A stretch of 64,000 bases of DNA. It comes from Epiperipatus broadwayi (taxonomy: Eukaryota > Onychophora > Udeonychophora > Euonychophora > Peripatidae). Below are positions 51,981 through 61,873 of the stretch, in pieces (within the stretch, counting starts at the first letter, position 1; the number at the start of each line of letters is the position of its first letter). The notes below the pieces were generated by a model. It was not told where the DNA came from, ran no database searches, and was given only the letters and a program-made list of their open reading frames with translations. The position numbers and the translations under genes were made by a program. Location of the stretch: assembly GCA_028023455.1 (NCBI GenBank), contig JAQFVV010006197.1, positions 16,119,254 through 16,183,253 of the forward strand, given 5' to 3'.

Positions 51981-52222
51981 AATTAATAATGATATAAGAA
52001 AGTATAGTTATAAATTAACAACGTAAACTAGAGCAGAAAATAAAGATAAGGAAAGTGTAAAACATCTTGCTATTAGTAGGAAATTTATTTCTGCAATAAG
52101 AAGGAAAAATGAAATTAAGTTTTCTACTAATACTAAGATGTTTTTACACTTTTGTTACTTTATTTTCTTCTATAACTTATGTTATTAATTTATAATTATA
52201 TTTTCTTATATCATTATTAATT
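51981..52222. repeat. Foldback (palindromic) repeat inside the RTE-like LINE
   Basis: 51981-52090 and 52112-52222 are inverted copies (AATTAATAATGATATAAGAAA at the left, its complement at the right; TGTAAAACATCTT...ATTAGTAG inside), with about 20 bp between. Not recognisably related to the hammerhead palindromes. Possibly a MITE. Confidence 0.75.
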
Positions 52223-52324
52223 TTTTTTCTTACTAGTTAAAAAAATTCTAGATATTCAATTCTTTTTAATGGTATATTTTTTAAAATGTTCATATTCTTT
52301 ATTTGCTTCATATATTGTCTTAAC

Positions 52325-52470
52325 TCAGTAACCCTGGCACTTTGGCATAGTTGGTAGAGCGTCCGACTTGAGATCCAAGATTGATTCTGGCACTTGCAGG
52401 TCTGGCACTCAAACTACTTATTAATCTAGGGCAAAAAGCCATATGCCTTTTTCTTTAGTGTCAGTAAAAT
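52325..52470 (+). repeat. tRNA-derived SINE copy
   Basis: TGGCATAGTTGG (52343-52354) fits the pol III A box exactly. The B-box region GATTGATTCTGG is degenerate. It then carries GGTCTGGCACTC and ends AAAAAGCCATATGCCTTTTTC. The same phrases occur in minus orientation at 24252-24350. Confidence 0.7.
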
Positions 52471-53019
52471 ATTTGCTGATAAATTGCTGCTTTTTTTGCC
52501 CATATTTTTGCTGCAATATTTAATAATGTGTCAGTCAACTTCCTGTTGATTTCATTCAAATCTGAACCCACTTAAAATCTATTACTATTTTTAAATGATT
52601 TGTCAATTCTAATTTAAATTCTTTGGAATGTGCAAGTGAATAATATTAATAGTGAATACTGCTTTTTCAATAATTTTTGTCTCTCTAGTTTTTATCAACA
52701 TATATATATCTCACTAATTGATGATCACTTCCTGAGTTGAACCTATTAGAACATTAAAATCTTGCAATACATATTTTCTATTAGTCAAAAATATAAACCG
52801 ATTCTGCGGTACCTTCAATTTGTATGCTACCATATCCATTTAATATTTTTCTCAAATAAGTTTTTCTTTTTCTGTGAATTCTACAAGTCTGTGATCTCTC
52901 CCAATTCTATTACCATAACCAAATCTTTCAATCATTCACCAATTCTAGCATTAAAGTATTCCATAACAATTTTAAAATGTTATTTGATGTGGTCAAAGCA
53001 TTATATATATATATAAATT

Positions 53020-54412
53020 ATAAGTTTTTGGAATATACCGTGTCTTATTTTCCATTGAGCACCGATATTTTGACAGAATAGCAACCGCCATTTTCAAGGT
53101 TAACTTTTGAAAGAAAAACTGTTAGATCTTAACAAATAACGTGACTGTGTGCGAGATGAGAAATGAGATTCCAGTTCAGTATTCACAATATGAGGCTTAT
53201 CAAAATGTTTATTTTCCTCAGTATTTTTACCTGTTAATTTTAAGTTAATATTGGATAAAAAGAGAGGTTTCCACATAGCTGGAATACGTTGTGCTTCATC
53301 AGTTCTATTTAAACCAGTAGGTCTCTTTAATATTTTAATTGACTCTCTCATGGTTCTTAAATCATATCTTTCCAAATTAGCAAGTAGTTTTGTATTGTCA
53401 AAATTAGGTTTGTGACCAGTTTCTAAATAATGGGAAGTAAAAACTGATGTGCTAATTTTTTGTTGAAAAGCATTTTTATGTTCCTTAATTCTGACATTAA
53501 TTCGTCTATTAGACTGACCCACGTAACCTCTTGAGTACTGGAAACACGGAATTTCATAAACTCCTTGGTGTTCCAAAAGTATTTTGTCTTTAGGTTTATA
53601 CAAAAAATCACCAATTTTTTTGCCAGTAGAAAAAGTGGTCTTTATATTAAAACAAGATAGTCTTCTACTGATTTTATCAGTAACCCCCCTAATGTAAGGC
53701 AAAATTACTCTATTAAAAGAGGAATTATCAATTCTATCCTCTTTTTTCTTTTTAGTATTAATGTTATATAAAGCCTTACATATGATGTTTTTATTATAAT
53801 AATTAGAAAGCAGAATACTTTTTGTAAGTTTTATTTCTTGAGAAAGATTTTTAGCTACAGAAAAAATTTGTGCAGGATGATGATGAGAATTAAAATTAAG
53901 ATATCTGTTTGTATGAGTGGATTTTCTGTAAACTGATATTGACAATGTTTCATCACATTTTCTTGCAATTAAAACATCCAGAAAAGAAAGTGATCTGTTA
54001 TTTTCCACTTCCATAGTAAATTTAATATTTGGATGCCAATTATTTATAAAAGCAAGAAAAGAATTTAAAGAATCAATTCCATGAGGCCATATGACAAAAG
54101 TATCATCCACATATATAAGCCAAATAGAAGGTTTTTTAGTAGCTGCACATAATACTTGACTTTCAAAATTGTCCATGAAAAGATCAGCAATGACAGGTGA
54201 CAGTGGGGATCCCATAGAAAGTCCTTTAATTTGTTTAAACAGTTGACAATTATAAACAAAAAATGTATTTTCAAGGCAATGTTTTGCTAAAGGGATAATA
54301 AAATCAGGTAAATCATTGTTCTGAGCTATTATATTTAATGCTTCTTCAACAGGAATATTAGTAAACATAGAAGAAACATCAAAACTAACCAATAAATCAG
54401 TTCCAGTTAGTT
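53020..54412 (-). mobile_element. 5'-truncated Penelope-like element nested in the RTE-like LINE
   Basis: The interval interrupts the endonuclease of the RTE-like LINE and is flanked by copies of a TTATATATATATA...AAAT stretch (53002-53019 and 54413-54428), a likely target duplication blurred by microsatellite slippage. It carries RT motifs and a GIY-YIG endonuclease on the minus strand and ends after the stop with CTTGAAAATGGCGGTTGC..., the hairpin phrase seen at other PLE termini here. The N-terminal part of the RT, before motif A, is missing. Confidence 0.85.
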
Positions 54413-54467
54413 TTATATATATATAAATCCTGTACTTCTTGATCATAATGATAACTTGTTGGGGCAT
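53100..54467 (-). CDS. Penelope-like reverse transcriptase with GIY-YIG endonuclease (N-terminally truncated)
   Basis: An open 455-codon frame. RT motif A SFDVSSMFTNIP is at 28-39, motif B LSMGSPLSP at 83-91, motif C YVDD at 119-122 and FLDV at 162-165. The GIY-YIG nuclease follows: GVYEIPC at 302-308, GYVGQS at 314-319, the catalytic Arg in RINVRIKEH at 322-330, and a downstream Glu near 375. PLE proteins copy RNA at a nicked DNA end and are related to telomerase. Intact members are usually 700 residues or more, so this one has lost its N-terminal third. The first 18 or so codons are not PLE: they come from the host LINE and its TA repeat, read out of frame. With no stop in the rest, it is the least decayed polymerase in the window. 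Confidence 0.9.
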   Translation of the reverse strand: MPQQVIIMIKKYRIYIYIKLTGTDLLVSFDVSSMFTNIPVEEALNIIAQNNDLPDFIIPLAKHCLENTFFVYNCQLFKQIKGLSMGSPLSPVIADLFMDNFESQVLCAATKKPSIWLIYVDDTFVIWPHGIDSLNSFLAFINNWHPNIKFTMEVENNRSLSFLDVLIARKCDETLSISVYRKSTHTNRYLNFNSHHHPAQIFSVAKNLSQEIKLTKSILLSNYYNKNIICKALYNINTKKKKEDRIDNSSFNRVILPYIRGVTDKISRRLSCFNIKTTFSTGKKIGDFLYKPKDKILLEHQGVYEIPCFQYSRGYVGQSNRRINVRIKEHKNAFQQKISTSVFTSHYLETGHKPNFDNTKLLANLERYDLRTMRESIKILKRPTGLNRTDEAQRIPAMWKPLFLSNINLKLTGKNTEENKHFDKPHIVNTELESHFSSRTQSRYLLRSNSFSFKS

Positions 54468-54859
54468 AAATCTAAATTATCTGCATTTGATATTTTCCAT
54501 TCAATCTTGCCACTCTGTCTGATAAACACTAATCTTCATAATGTTATTCTTCCACTTTTTATTTATAATGAATCTCATTCCAATTGTGTTTCAAATTTTA
54601 TCTCTGTAGTAAAAGATGACTATTTTTAAAATCAAACATCTCTTCACCTTTTCTCCTAACTTCACAAAGTGTAACTATATCCTATTTAATATTCAATAAT
54701 TCTTCCAATTTATGCAATTTTCCTTTATTTGGAAGTAATCTACAGTTGTAGGTAACTAAATAAAAGGACACCAATGAATAGCATCCTGATTTCACAATCA
54801 GCAGATTATTATTAACACCCTCCACTTTGGCTATCAATCTTTGTCTTGACTGACAACTT

Positions 54860-55196
54860 TAAGTCATAATTTAATTGTATCTGTTATGATTGTAAATATT
54901 TATTCTTTTTTTTTTTTTAAAAAAAAAAGTTCATTCACACATATTCATTCTGCCTTCAAGAAAGCTAAACTAATATTTCAATTAAGAACTATCAGGGAAC
55001 TGGGAAGAAAGGCTATGGTGATCTTAAACTCAGAGGTAAAAAGACCATCAAACTCCATCATATTGGATGATGTTGGTGAGCAACTTATCCATGTTCATAC
55101 ACTATATGAATAATTACATAATAATAATAACTGAAATGACAAGAATGTATGGAGTGGATCTTAAGGGTTTGCACTGCTCAGTTAATTTAAAGTCAC
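54860..55196. other. AT-rich stretch upstream of the RTE-like LINE
   Basis: The 75-codon frame at 54886-55113 has no recognised domain. Nothing else was seen. Confidence 0.4.
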
Positions 55197-55568
55197 GAAG
55201 AGGAATTAAAAGATCTTTTACTTAACAGCAAACTCCTTTCTAATTATAAATATTAAGATAAATAATTTAAGCTTATCACAATAACATATTCAAAAATGAA
55301 TTCAAAATCTAGGAAAGATTGTTCAATAAAAGTTACTGAGGACATTACAATAAAATACAATCCCAATATTCAAATAGAAGAGGAATTAAAAGGTCTCGTT
55401 TTATTTAACAGCAAACTCCTTTCTAATTACAAATATATAAATATTAAGATAAATAATATAAGCTTATCATAATAATGTATTCAAAAATGAATTCCAAATC
55501 TAGGAAAGATTGTTCAATAAAAGTTATTGAGGACTTGACAATAAAATACAACCCCAAAATTCAAGTAG
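55197..55568. repeat. Two-copy tandem duplication, period 180 bp
   Basis: GAAGAGGAATTAAAAG starts at 55197 and 55377. The copies run to about 55376 and 55568 with small differences (AACAGCAAACTCCTTTCTAATTA in both). Confidence 0.88.
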
Positions 55569-55683
55569 CCTAGAGTAGAAGTTTTAAAATGAAGAAATTA
55601 AATATCCTTAACTAATATATATATATATATAAGAATTAGATAAATGCTTGGCTTGAGTTAATATTTTGAATCTTATGTCCTAG

Positions 55684-55725
55684 CTCCTCACTGATGAGAG
55701 CCATTGCTCGAACCCAGTCTGAGGA
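55684..55725 (+). ncRNA. Solo near-complete hammerhead-like motif, family 2 related
   Basis: The plus strand has stem I UCCUCA/UGAGGA (6 bp), core CUGAUGA at 55691-55697, stem II GAGC/GCUC with a CAUU loop, then GAAC where GAAA is required, then CCAG and UC. All stems are better paired than in the 40-kb copies, but the A15.1 position is C, which should block cleavage. It sits outside any recognised palindrome. Confidence 0.55.
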
Positions 55726-56284
55726 TGGGGACCATCATAGATAAAAGCTTCATGTATTTTCTCTTGTAGCATTTATCATAAAAAATAAAATAATTAAGCT
55801 TGTTTAGAGCTAGTAGCAGGCTCTTTATTTACATATTATATATATATAGTTTAATTGTAAATTGGTATAAAAATAATTATTATACAATTAAGATTTTTAA
55901 TTATAACTATTATTTATTCTGTCATGTGTTTAAAAATGTTTTACTGGCAAAATACACAGTTGGCATACTGCAATGACTTTCAAATAAGAGTTAACTGCAA
56001 ATAATTAAGACAAACAAAATAACTGTTATGTTATAAGTTGAAAGTTTATGAAAGACAACACGATGTTTCAATACAAGCACTCTTTTTCATTTTCTTCACT
56101 TTGATCTTACCTTTCTGCCTCAGTCATTTATAAAAATATAGGATCTAGACACCATAAAAAAATCTTTATACCATCAGTCATCCCCTTTAAAAATAATGGC
56201 AATGAAAGTATACATTTGTGAAGTCATATTTCCCTTATTTAATCCTTTATACCAGATGATAATGCTTAATATATTCCTATCCTG

Positions 56285-56985
56285 AGATGTCTTATCCAAT
56301 ATCTGCAGATTAGTTGCAAGCTTAATTTTCATCAATGAGGAGTTTTAGATTTTGGAACAGTGCATCTGGATCTTCTTTCTAGAAGCTATTATTTACCTCT
56401 CTATTACATTTTCAAATTGACAGCTCAAAGTGAAAAACATAAATGTTTTCAATTTAAACCAACTTGCTTATATATTTATGTAGATCTAAAATCAGTTCAG
56501 TATCTATACATTATAGTGTCTTTAGTTTTTTAAAATAATTATAGGTAGCTCTATCCTGTGGGCATCTATTATTATTTGATAAAGCTTACAGTAAATGGTA
56601 TAAGGTAGTGAAAAAGTATGCTTCTAAAACAGGAATATGTAATGTTGGAATTATGTGAGAGTCATGATATTTTATTGCTTTATACCAAATCTTGATCACA
56701 GTATAGAGGCACATATAACTGTAAAAATTAAGGACACCATAATATACAGATACGGAACTGGTTTCAGATCTATATGACTACACAAGCAAGTTGGCTTAGA
56801 TTGAAAACATTCATATGTTTTTCACTTTTGGCATCTGATAGATTGATGATATAACAAGATAAATGATGGCTTCTAGAATGAAGGTACATGAGATCCTAAA
56901 AATACAGTTGCCTTATTCCAAAACTCCTCAGTAATGAAAGACATAAGCTTGAAATTAGTCTGCCATCCAAATATATAAAGTGTAC
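56285..56985. repeat. Diverged hammerhead family 2 palindrome
   Basis: About 56285-56590 and 56700-56985 are inverted copies and align with the 39.9-41.2 kb units (AATCTGCAGAT..., GTGAAAAACATAAATGTTTTCAA). The hammerhead regions are degenerate: CAUUGAUGA (minus, near 56330) and CAGUAAUGA (plus, near 56930). An old insertion. Confidence 0.7.
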
Positions 56986-57022
56986 AAAACCTACAACTAC
57001 TTTTCTCCTTCTCCTCATTATA

Positions 57023-57085
57023 ATAACAACAACAACAACAACAACGATGATGATGATGATGATAATAATAATAATAATAATAATA
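57023..57085. repeat. Compound microsatellite (ACA)n(GAT)n(AAT)n
   Basis: Runs of AACAAC, then GATGATGAT, then AATAATAAT. A frame starting with poly-Met/Ile at 57047 is produced by it. Confidence 0.95.
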
Positions 57086-57144
57086 AAAAAGAGTGTGAGT
57101 TCTGGTAGAATCTATGAAAATGTTTTAAAGCATGGTATTATATG

Positions 57145-57448
57145 TAATAATTTGTTGGACGATTTCCACCATCTATCAGTAAATGTTGAATGTATAGAAA
57201 AATTTAAACTTTATTTAAACTATCCAAATACAAACAACTTGTCAATCATAATACACAACAGATAACACAGGTTAGTAATTACAAATGGGTGTCTATATGT
57301 GTGTTATTACTAAAACATTGTTTGTATTTGAATAGTTTAAATAAAATTTAAATTTTTTTACACAATCAACATTTACTGACAGATGATAAAAATAGTCCAA
57401 CATATTACCACATCTAATATATCATCATCACAAACCTTCAAGAAAATA
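57145..57448. mobile_element. 304-bp palindromic element, PLE-terminal family
   Basis: Arms (about 57157-57240 and 57315-57402) are inverted copies: GTAAATGTTGAATGT..., TTTATTTAAACTATCCAAATACAAACAA. A 13-bp direct repeat ATGGTATTATATG (57132-57144 and 57449-57461) brackets it. Its arm sequence aligns with the outer arms of the 59.1-60.5 kb element (TTGGACTATTT.CATC, TGTTGAATGT). No coding or tRNA-like part remains. Confidence 0.85.
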
Positions 57449-57461
57449 ATGGTATTATATG

Positions 57462-59063
57462 CTTGTTATGAATTTATAAAAATCTTAAGGATGTTTTTAT
57501 TGTTCAAATTAATAAAAATAAAAATTACAAAAAAAAATGGCAATAATTATTGTAGATAATCATTATCTACCTGCATAGAATCTCACAACAATTTTATTAA
57601 GTAGATTATCTTTTCATTATAATTAAACAATTACCAAACAAATGTAAAAAAGAGTAACAGAGTGGATAATATATTTGACTAAGACAATAAAAAAAAATTT
57701 GTAACAATTTTTGAAAGTAGTTAGGTATCCACCACAATTTTATAGGAGAAAAAAATATGATGGATTTAAAATAAAAATTGGTGTCAAACAAGGGTGAATA
57801 CCAACTCCAACTTTCTTTCCATTTTTATAATAATAGTTTTTGGGACAGTTTATAAATGATTTTATAAAGCAGGCATCAATATGTCATGCAAGTTGATGGT
57901 GGAATTTTTAAATCAATTAAAAGCAAAAACTTCACTATACATTTCTTGACAACTGAGAAGATGATTTACAGAATGAACTTAATATCTTGAGAGTAATCTA
58001 TCAAAGAATTTGATTTGGAGAGTTAAAAAACTAAAGTATTTTATCAACCAGTGATTAAAAACAAAATACTAACTTTTTTGTAGATAGTTATCAGCATAAG
58101 AATTTGAATTGGTTTAAATATTTTTAGAAATAAAGGCTAATTTGAAAGCTGAGATACAAGACAACTTGAATGTGATGCTACTTTTATCATTTAAAAAAAA
58201 AAAAAAAAATTTCATCAGGGTTATGTAAACAATATTAAACCATAGTAATTGTAAACAGTTATTCTGCTAAATTTCTAAAAACACTAGAGAAGTAAATACT
58301 CTGAAAAAATGATAGTAAGATCAGAAGATCAATCTGCTTATTCTTTAATTTGCTGAATATGATGGTATGAATCTCAATTGTAATGCCAATTTTTTGTTTG
58401 AATATATGAAGTAGATAAATAGCAAACTCCTTTAAAAGATGATCTCTAAGACATTTCAAAGAAGTACAATATTGATATCATTTCAATGAGAGAATACAGC
58501 TATAAATTTACATTAAGTTGAATCTTGTTTAAAAAAAAAACTATACCCATGGACACTTGATTTCACAGATTATTTTGCATTTGCATTGTCTTGGCAAAAT
58601 TTATCATTAATTCTTTTTCTAAAGTTATGATCATCATACTTGTTTGTGTGATTATTGTTAAATATATTTAGAAAATTTTAAATATATTTACTTTCAAATA
58701 AAATATTTTGCAAGTAATTAATTTAAAAGAAAAAATTTTTATGGCAAAAAATATATACTAGTTTTTATAATTTTAATTTCTCTTTTTTTTAGTTTGTCAG
58801 CAGCTTATTTTTTTCTTGGAACTTTTTTTAATAACCAGTTTACACTTATTTATTTTTAGTTAATCTGACAGATACTTATCAAGGTTATTCTCAATGGTGT
58901 ATAACATTTCTGACAGAGAATAACAAAAATTTATTGCTTTTTTATTAATAATTGTTAAAGTTCTTTCAAGGTTATTTATTTTAAAGTGTCAAAAAGCTTA
59001 CATCATTTCAAAATAAAATAAACTACAGTTATAATTTCCTCAAAATTTATCATAAAATCAAAC
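57462..59063. other. AT-rich stretch without recognised features
   Basis: Short frames only (57606-57791 and 58259-58459, both minus) with no known domain. Confidence 0.45.
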
Positions 59064-59359
59064 ATTAGTACTAATAGTGTTTTTCTGCAGGTTTGTGATG
59101 ATGGTGTTTTAGCTGTATTTTTATATTGGACTATTTCCATCATCTAATATGTGTGTTGAATGTTTTTAGAAAAGTTTAATTTTAGTTAAATATTCCAAAT
59201 GCATTCAACTGTTAGTAATATCATAGCAAACAGGTTAGTATAATCACAGCAAACAAATGTTAGTAATATCACAGCAAACAGGTTAGTATATGCACAGTAT
59301 TTCGAGAGGTATTTTTCTCCCCTCTTCTTCAGGTGTTTCTGGCCTGACCAGTGACAGTA

Positions 59360-59445
59360 CTAGCCTGGGATTCGAACCTGGGTCCTTAGATTCTTGATTA
59401 TTGAAATTTAAGGTAACGCTCTAACCAACTGAGCCACCTGCCAAA
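59360..59445 (-). promoter_or_regulatory. tRNA-like segment with pol III A and B boxes, left arm
   Basis: On the minus strand, A box TGGCTCAGTTGG (59436 to 59425) and B box GGTTCGAATCC (59378 to 59368) both match the pol III consensus. The intervening anticodon-arm region is too long and does not fold as a tRNA. It could drive transcription inward or outward of the element, or be a SINE trapped in the arm. Confidence 0.75.
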
Positions 59446-59639
59446 GGCAGCAGTATGTAGTAATTTCATATACTTATGTATGAGGTTCATCCTGATTTCT
59501 CCACTTTTTCCTCAGAGCAAAGTTGATTAGTGGTTTCCATACATTATGTATAGTCACACTAGGTTGGCTTATGGGATTTTTTGTCATTGTCATGTGAGCA
59601 GCTTCTTTAAATTTTCTTAGACAACAGAAAGAACCATCA

Positions 59640-60150
59640 AGAGAAAAGACAATTATTGGTACTGTAGTGTATCCATACATTCCAAAAATAGCAGACAAAT
59701 TAAGAAAAATCTGCAATCAATATAACATCAGAACAGTTTTCCAGAGCCATACCACACTATGAGGAATTCTAACATCTACAAAACCTAAACTTGAAATGCT
59801 GCAAAGAAAAAACTGCATCTAAGAAATACCATGTGAATGTGGAAGAACATATATTGGTGAGAACAGCCGTCCCATTCAAAAGTGCTTGCAAGAACATAAA
59901 CTGATGATTAGAAGAGAGAAAACAGATGTGTCTAAAGTAGCAGACCATGTATGAACCAATGAACATACGTTCGATTGGGAAAATACAAAAATATTGGATA
60001 AAGAAGAAAAGGTACAAAGAAGAAAATTTAAAGAAGCTGCTCACATAATAATGGCAAAAAATCCTATAAGCCAACCTAATGTGACTATATATAATGTATG
60101 GAAACCACTAATCAACTTTGCTCTGAGGAAAAAGTGGAGAAATTAGGAGG
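59640..60150 (+). pseudogene. PLE C-terminal coding relic (RT end and GIY-YIG)
   Basis: Plus-strand frame with stops. PKIADKLRKICNQYNIRT is near 59690, EIPCECGRTYIGENSRPI near 59825 (GIY-YIG core with the first Tyr lost to a stop), QEHK, a histidine-containing DHV.TNEHTFDW block near 59945, then RKFKEAAHIIMAKNPISQ and NVWKPLINFALRKKW to about 60145. The final part is repeated in inverted orientation at 59474-59625. It belongs to a PLE lineage different from the 53-54 kb element, since the C-terminus is different. Confidence 0.8.
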
Positions 60151-60194
60151 GACCTCATAGATAAGTATATGAAATTACTACATACTGTTGCCTT

Positions 60195-60282
60195 TGGCAG
60201 GATAGCTCAGTTGGTTAGAGCATTACCTTAAATTTCAATAATCAAGAATCTAAGGACCCAGGTTCGAATCCCATGCTAGTAC
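60195..60282 (+). promoter_or_regulatory. tRNA-like segment with pol III A and B boxes, right arm
   Basis: A box TAGCTCAGTTGG (60203-60214) and B box GGTTCGAATCC (60261-60271) both fit consensus. Inverted counterpart of 59360-59445, differing by a few bases. Confidence 0.75.
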
Positions 60283-60559
60283 TGTCACTGGTCAGGCCAG
60301 CAACACCTGAAGAAGAGGGGAGAAAAATACCTCTCGAAACATTGTGCATATACTAACCTGTTTGCTGTGATATTACTAACATTTGTTTGCTGTGATATTA
60401 CTAACAGTTGGTACATATACTAACCTGTTTGCTGTGATATTACTAACAGTTGAATGCATTTGGAATATTTAACTAAAATTAAACTTTTCTAAAGACATTC
60501 AACACACATATTAGATGATTGAAATAGTCCAATATAAAAATACAATTAGTACTAATAGT

Positions 60560-61559
60560 TTTAATACAAATAAATAAAACTTACACACCTGATAAAAATT
60601 TTGTCTAATTTTTAGCAACTTTTTTTTTTATAAATTTATATTTTTCATAGTGAATTAATTTATTGCATATTATTTATAAATTATCAAATTACATTATTTA
60701 CTGAAAATAAAACAAATGGACTAATCCCTAAGATTGTATAGTTAATATGAATTTATCTGTAAAGAATAAATAGTGCAAAAAAAATGCACATATTTGAAGT
60801 ACAGTAATTATTTAATTGATGTGATTAATAGTTACAATCTATACAAAAAAAAACCTAAGTTAATTATATATCTATATTTAGAGAATTGTGCCTTTCCATT
60901 GTTCCTTTATAATAATTTATAAAAATAATCCAATATATATATAATACACTAGATTAATACCTTAATATTGGTTTATTGAGTAAATGAAATACTCTCAATC
61001 CAAAGCACAAGATAAAACTTGGTAAGAAAAAAGAACCTGAAGCACTTTAAAAAAAAAACAAAACATGAAGATCTTAAATTGATTATATTACTTCTTTCAA
61101 GCTAAATTTCAAATTATTTAATATTATTTTAATTGACATTTGCAAAATTTTTCATTTTACAGCTCAGCAATATTAAATCAAATAATGAAATATGAAAATA
61201 TAAACTTTTCTCAGCAGTTAATATAATGTAATACCCTATATTAATACCCCAACACTGGTTTATTTCATTATTTGATTTAATAATGAGAAGCTGCAAATTA
61301 AAACATTTTGCAAATGTCAATTAAAATAATATAAAGTATTTGAAATACAGCTTTAAAGAAGTAAAATGATCAATTTAAGATCTTCATGCTTTCTTTTCAA
61401 AGCCCTTCAGTTTTGCCCTATGTAAATAAATTTAGAAGATAAGATAGTCCATTATTTTCTCTTAAAAAGTTTTACCATGTGCTTTGGATTGGAGAGTATT
61501 TCATTTACTTAATTTACCAGTTTTGGGACATTAATCTAATGTATTACATATATAAATAG
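60560..61559. other. AT-rich stretch with imperfect inverted symmetry
   Basis: 61000-61160 and 61270-61510 show inverted similarity (CTCTCAATCCAAAGCAC at 60993; its complement GTGCTTTGGATTGGAGAG near 61480), so a further diverged palindrome spans about 60945-61550. A 63-codon minus-strand frame there is not a gene. No hammerhead or tRNA-like motif was seen. Confidence 0.55.
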
Positions 61560-61858
61560 AGGGATATAAACTTAGTATTTTCAGTCTATATTCATCCTCC
61601 ATTCCATCTCAAAACAATCAATACATGTGACCACACACATATGAAAAAGATAAATGATGCCCAATATACATATTTTGTGCAGAACCAGCAGTCATCAGTT
61701 GGACCAGATCATAATCTCCCGCACATATACACAATCAGTAATTGACTTATATTAAGATAGCAATTTCTTTAACTTTAATTGGGAGGATTCAATCTTCTCA
61801 TCCTTCCAACAATTCAACTATCCATTTTATTGAAAAACCAATGATGGAATACTCAAAG
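61560..61858. mobile_element. Diverged hammerhead family 1 unit
   Basis: Aligns with the first ~300 bp of the 47.3-kb unit (ATATTCATCCTCCATTCC..., GATAAATGATGCCCAATATAC, AACCAGCAGTCATCAGTTGGACCAG, ATTAAGATAG..., GATGGAATACTCAAAG). Only one unit is visible. It abuts the TA repeat that flanks the next insertion. Confidence 0.72.
61648..61717 (-). ncRNA. Hammerhead ribozyme family 1, core mutated
   Basis: The minus strand has CUGAUGA, stem II around UGC...GCA, then AAAA in place of GAAA, stem III UAUGUA and inner stem I CCAA/UUGG. G12 is lost exactly as in the 27.3-kb copy. Predicted inactive. Confidence 0.68.
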
Positions 61859-61873
61859 CATATATATATATAT

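Larger units (their letters stand above)
50490..54850 (-). pseudogene. RTE-like LINE, nearly full length, decayed and split by a PLE insertion
   Basis: Reading leftwards on the minus strand, the endonuclease start is at 54800-54470 (YNCRLLPNKGKLHKLEELLN, then YAPTSYH followed by QEVQD). The PLE insertion follows (54412-53020). The endonuclease resumes at 53000-52700 (FNARIGE, then a GSDHxLV-like motif near 52720). RT pieces lie from about 51870 to 50990, including SHLDFAEVMVIFENNVSELQ (motif C, ADD lost) and KKVGLKINAKKSK. The C-terminal RPRKKLHMR...IDELRKFF and NWIELEDTYILQWID-like block is at 50680-50530. These are hallmarks of RTE-type elements, which have an APE endonuclease and RT in one frame. 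The body without insertions is about 3 kb, normal for the clade. Stops and frameshifts throughout. Confidence 0.72.
59079..60544. mobile_element. PLE remnant within 0.5-kb inverted repeats carrying tRNA-like promoters
   Basis: A 15-bp direct repeat ATTAGTACTAATAGT (59064-59078 and 60545-60559) brackets the insertion. Arms about 59079-59625 and 60030-60544 are inverted copies. Each contains, from outside in, the phrase TTGGACTATTTCCATCATCTAATATG or its relative, CATTCAACTGTTAGTAATATCACAGC, a hairpin ACCTGAAGAAGAGGGGAG...CTCTCGAAA, a tRNA-like segment and the last part of a PLE protein. The centre holds more of the PLE coding region (plus). The left arm has an extra short tandem (CAGCAAACAGGTTAGTAT...). 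The same structure without the centre explains the 24.9- and 57.1-kb palindromes. Confidence 0.87.

Noticed and set aside
53423-54274. Additional minus-strand frames at 53423-53614 and 54065-54274
   Set aside because: Shadows of the PLE reading frame in other phases.
60307-60345. CUGAAGA-hairpin-CGAAAC at the 59-60 kb PLE termini as a functional hammerhead
   Set aside because: Position 7 may vary and the hairpin is good, but there is no proper stem III with a UH cleavage site, so I describe it only as hammerhead-like.
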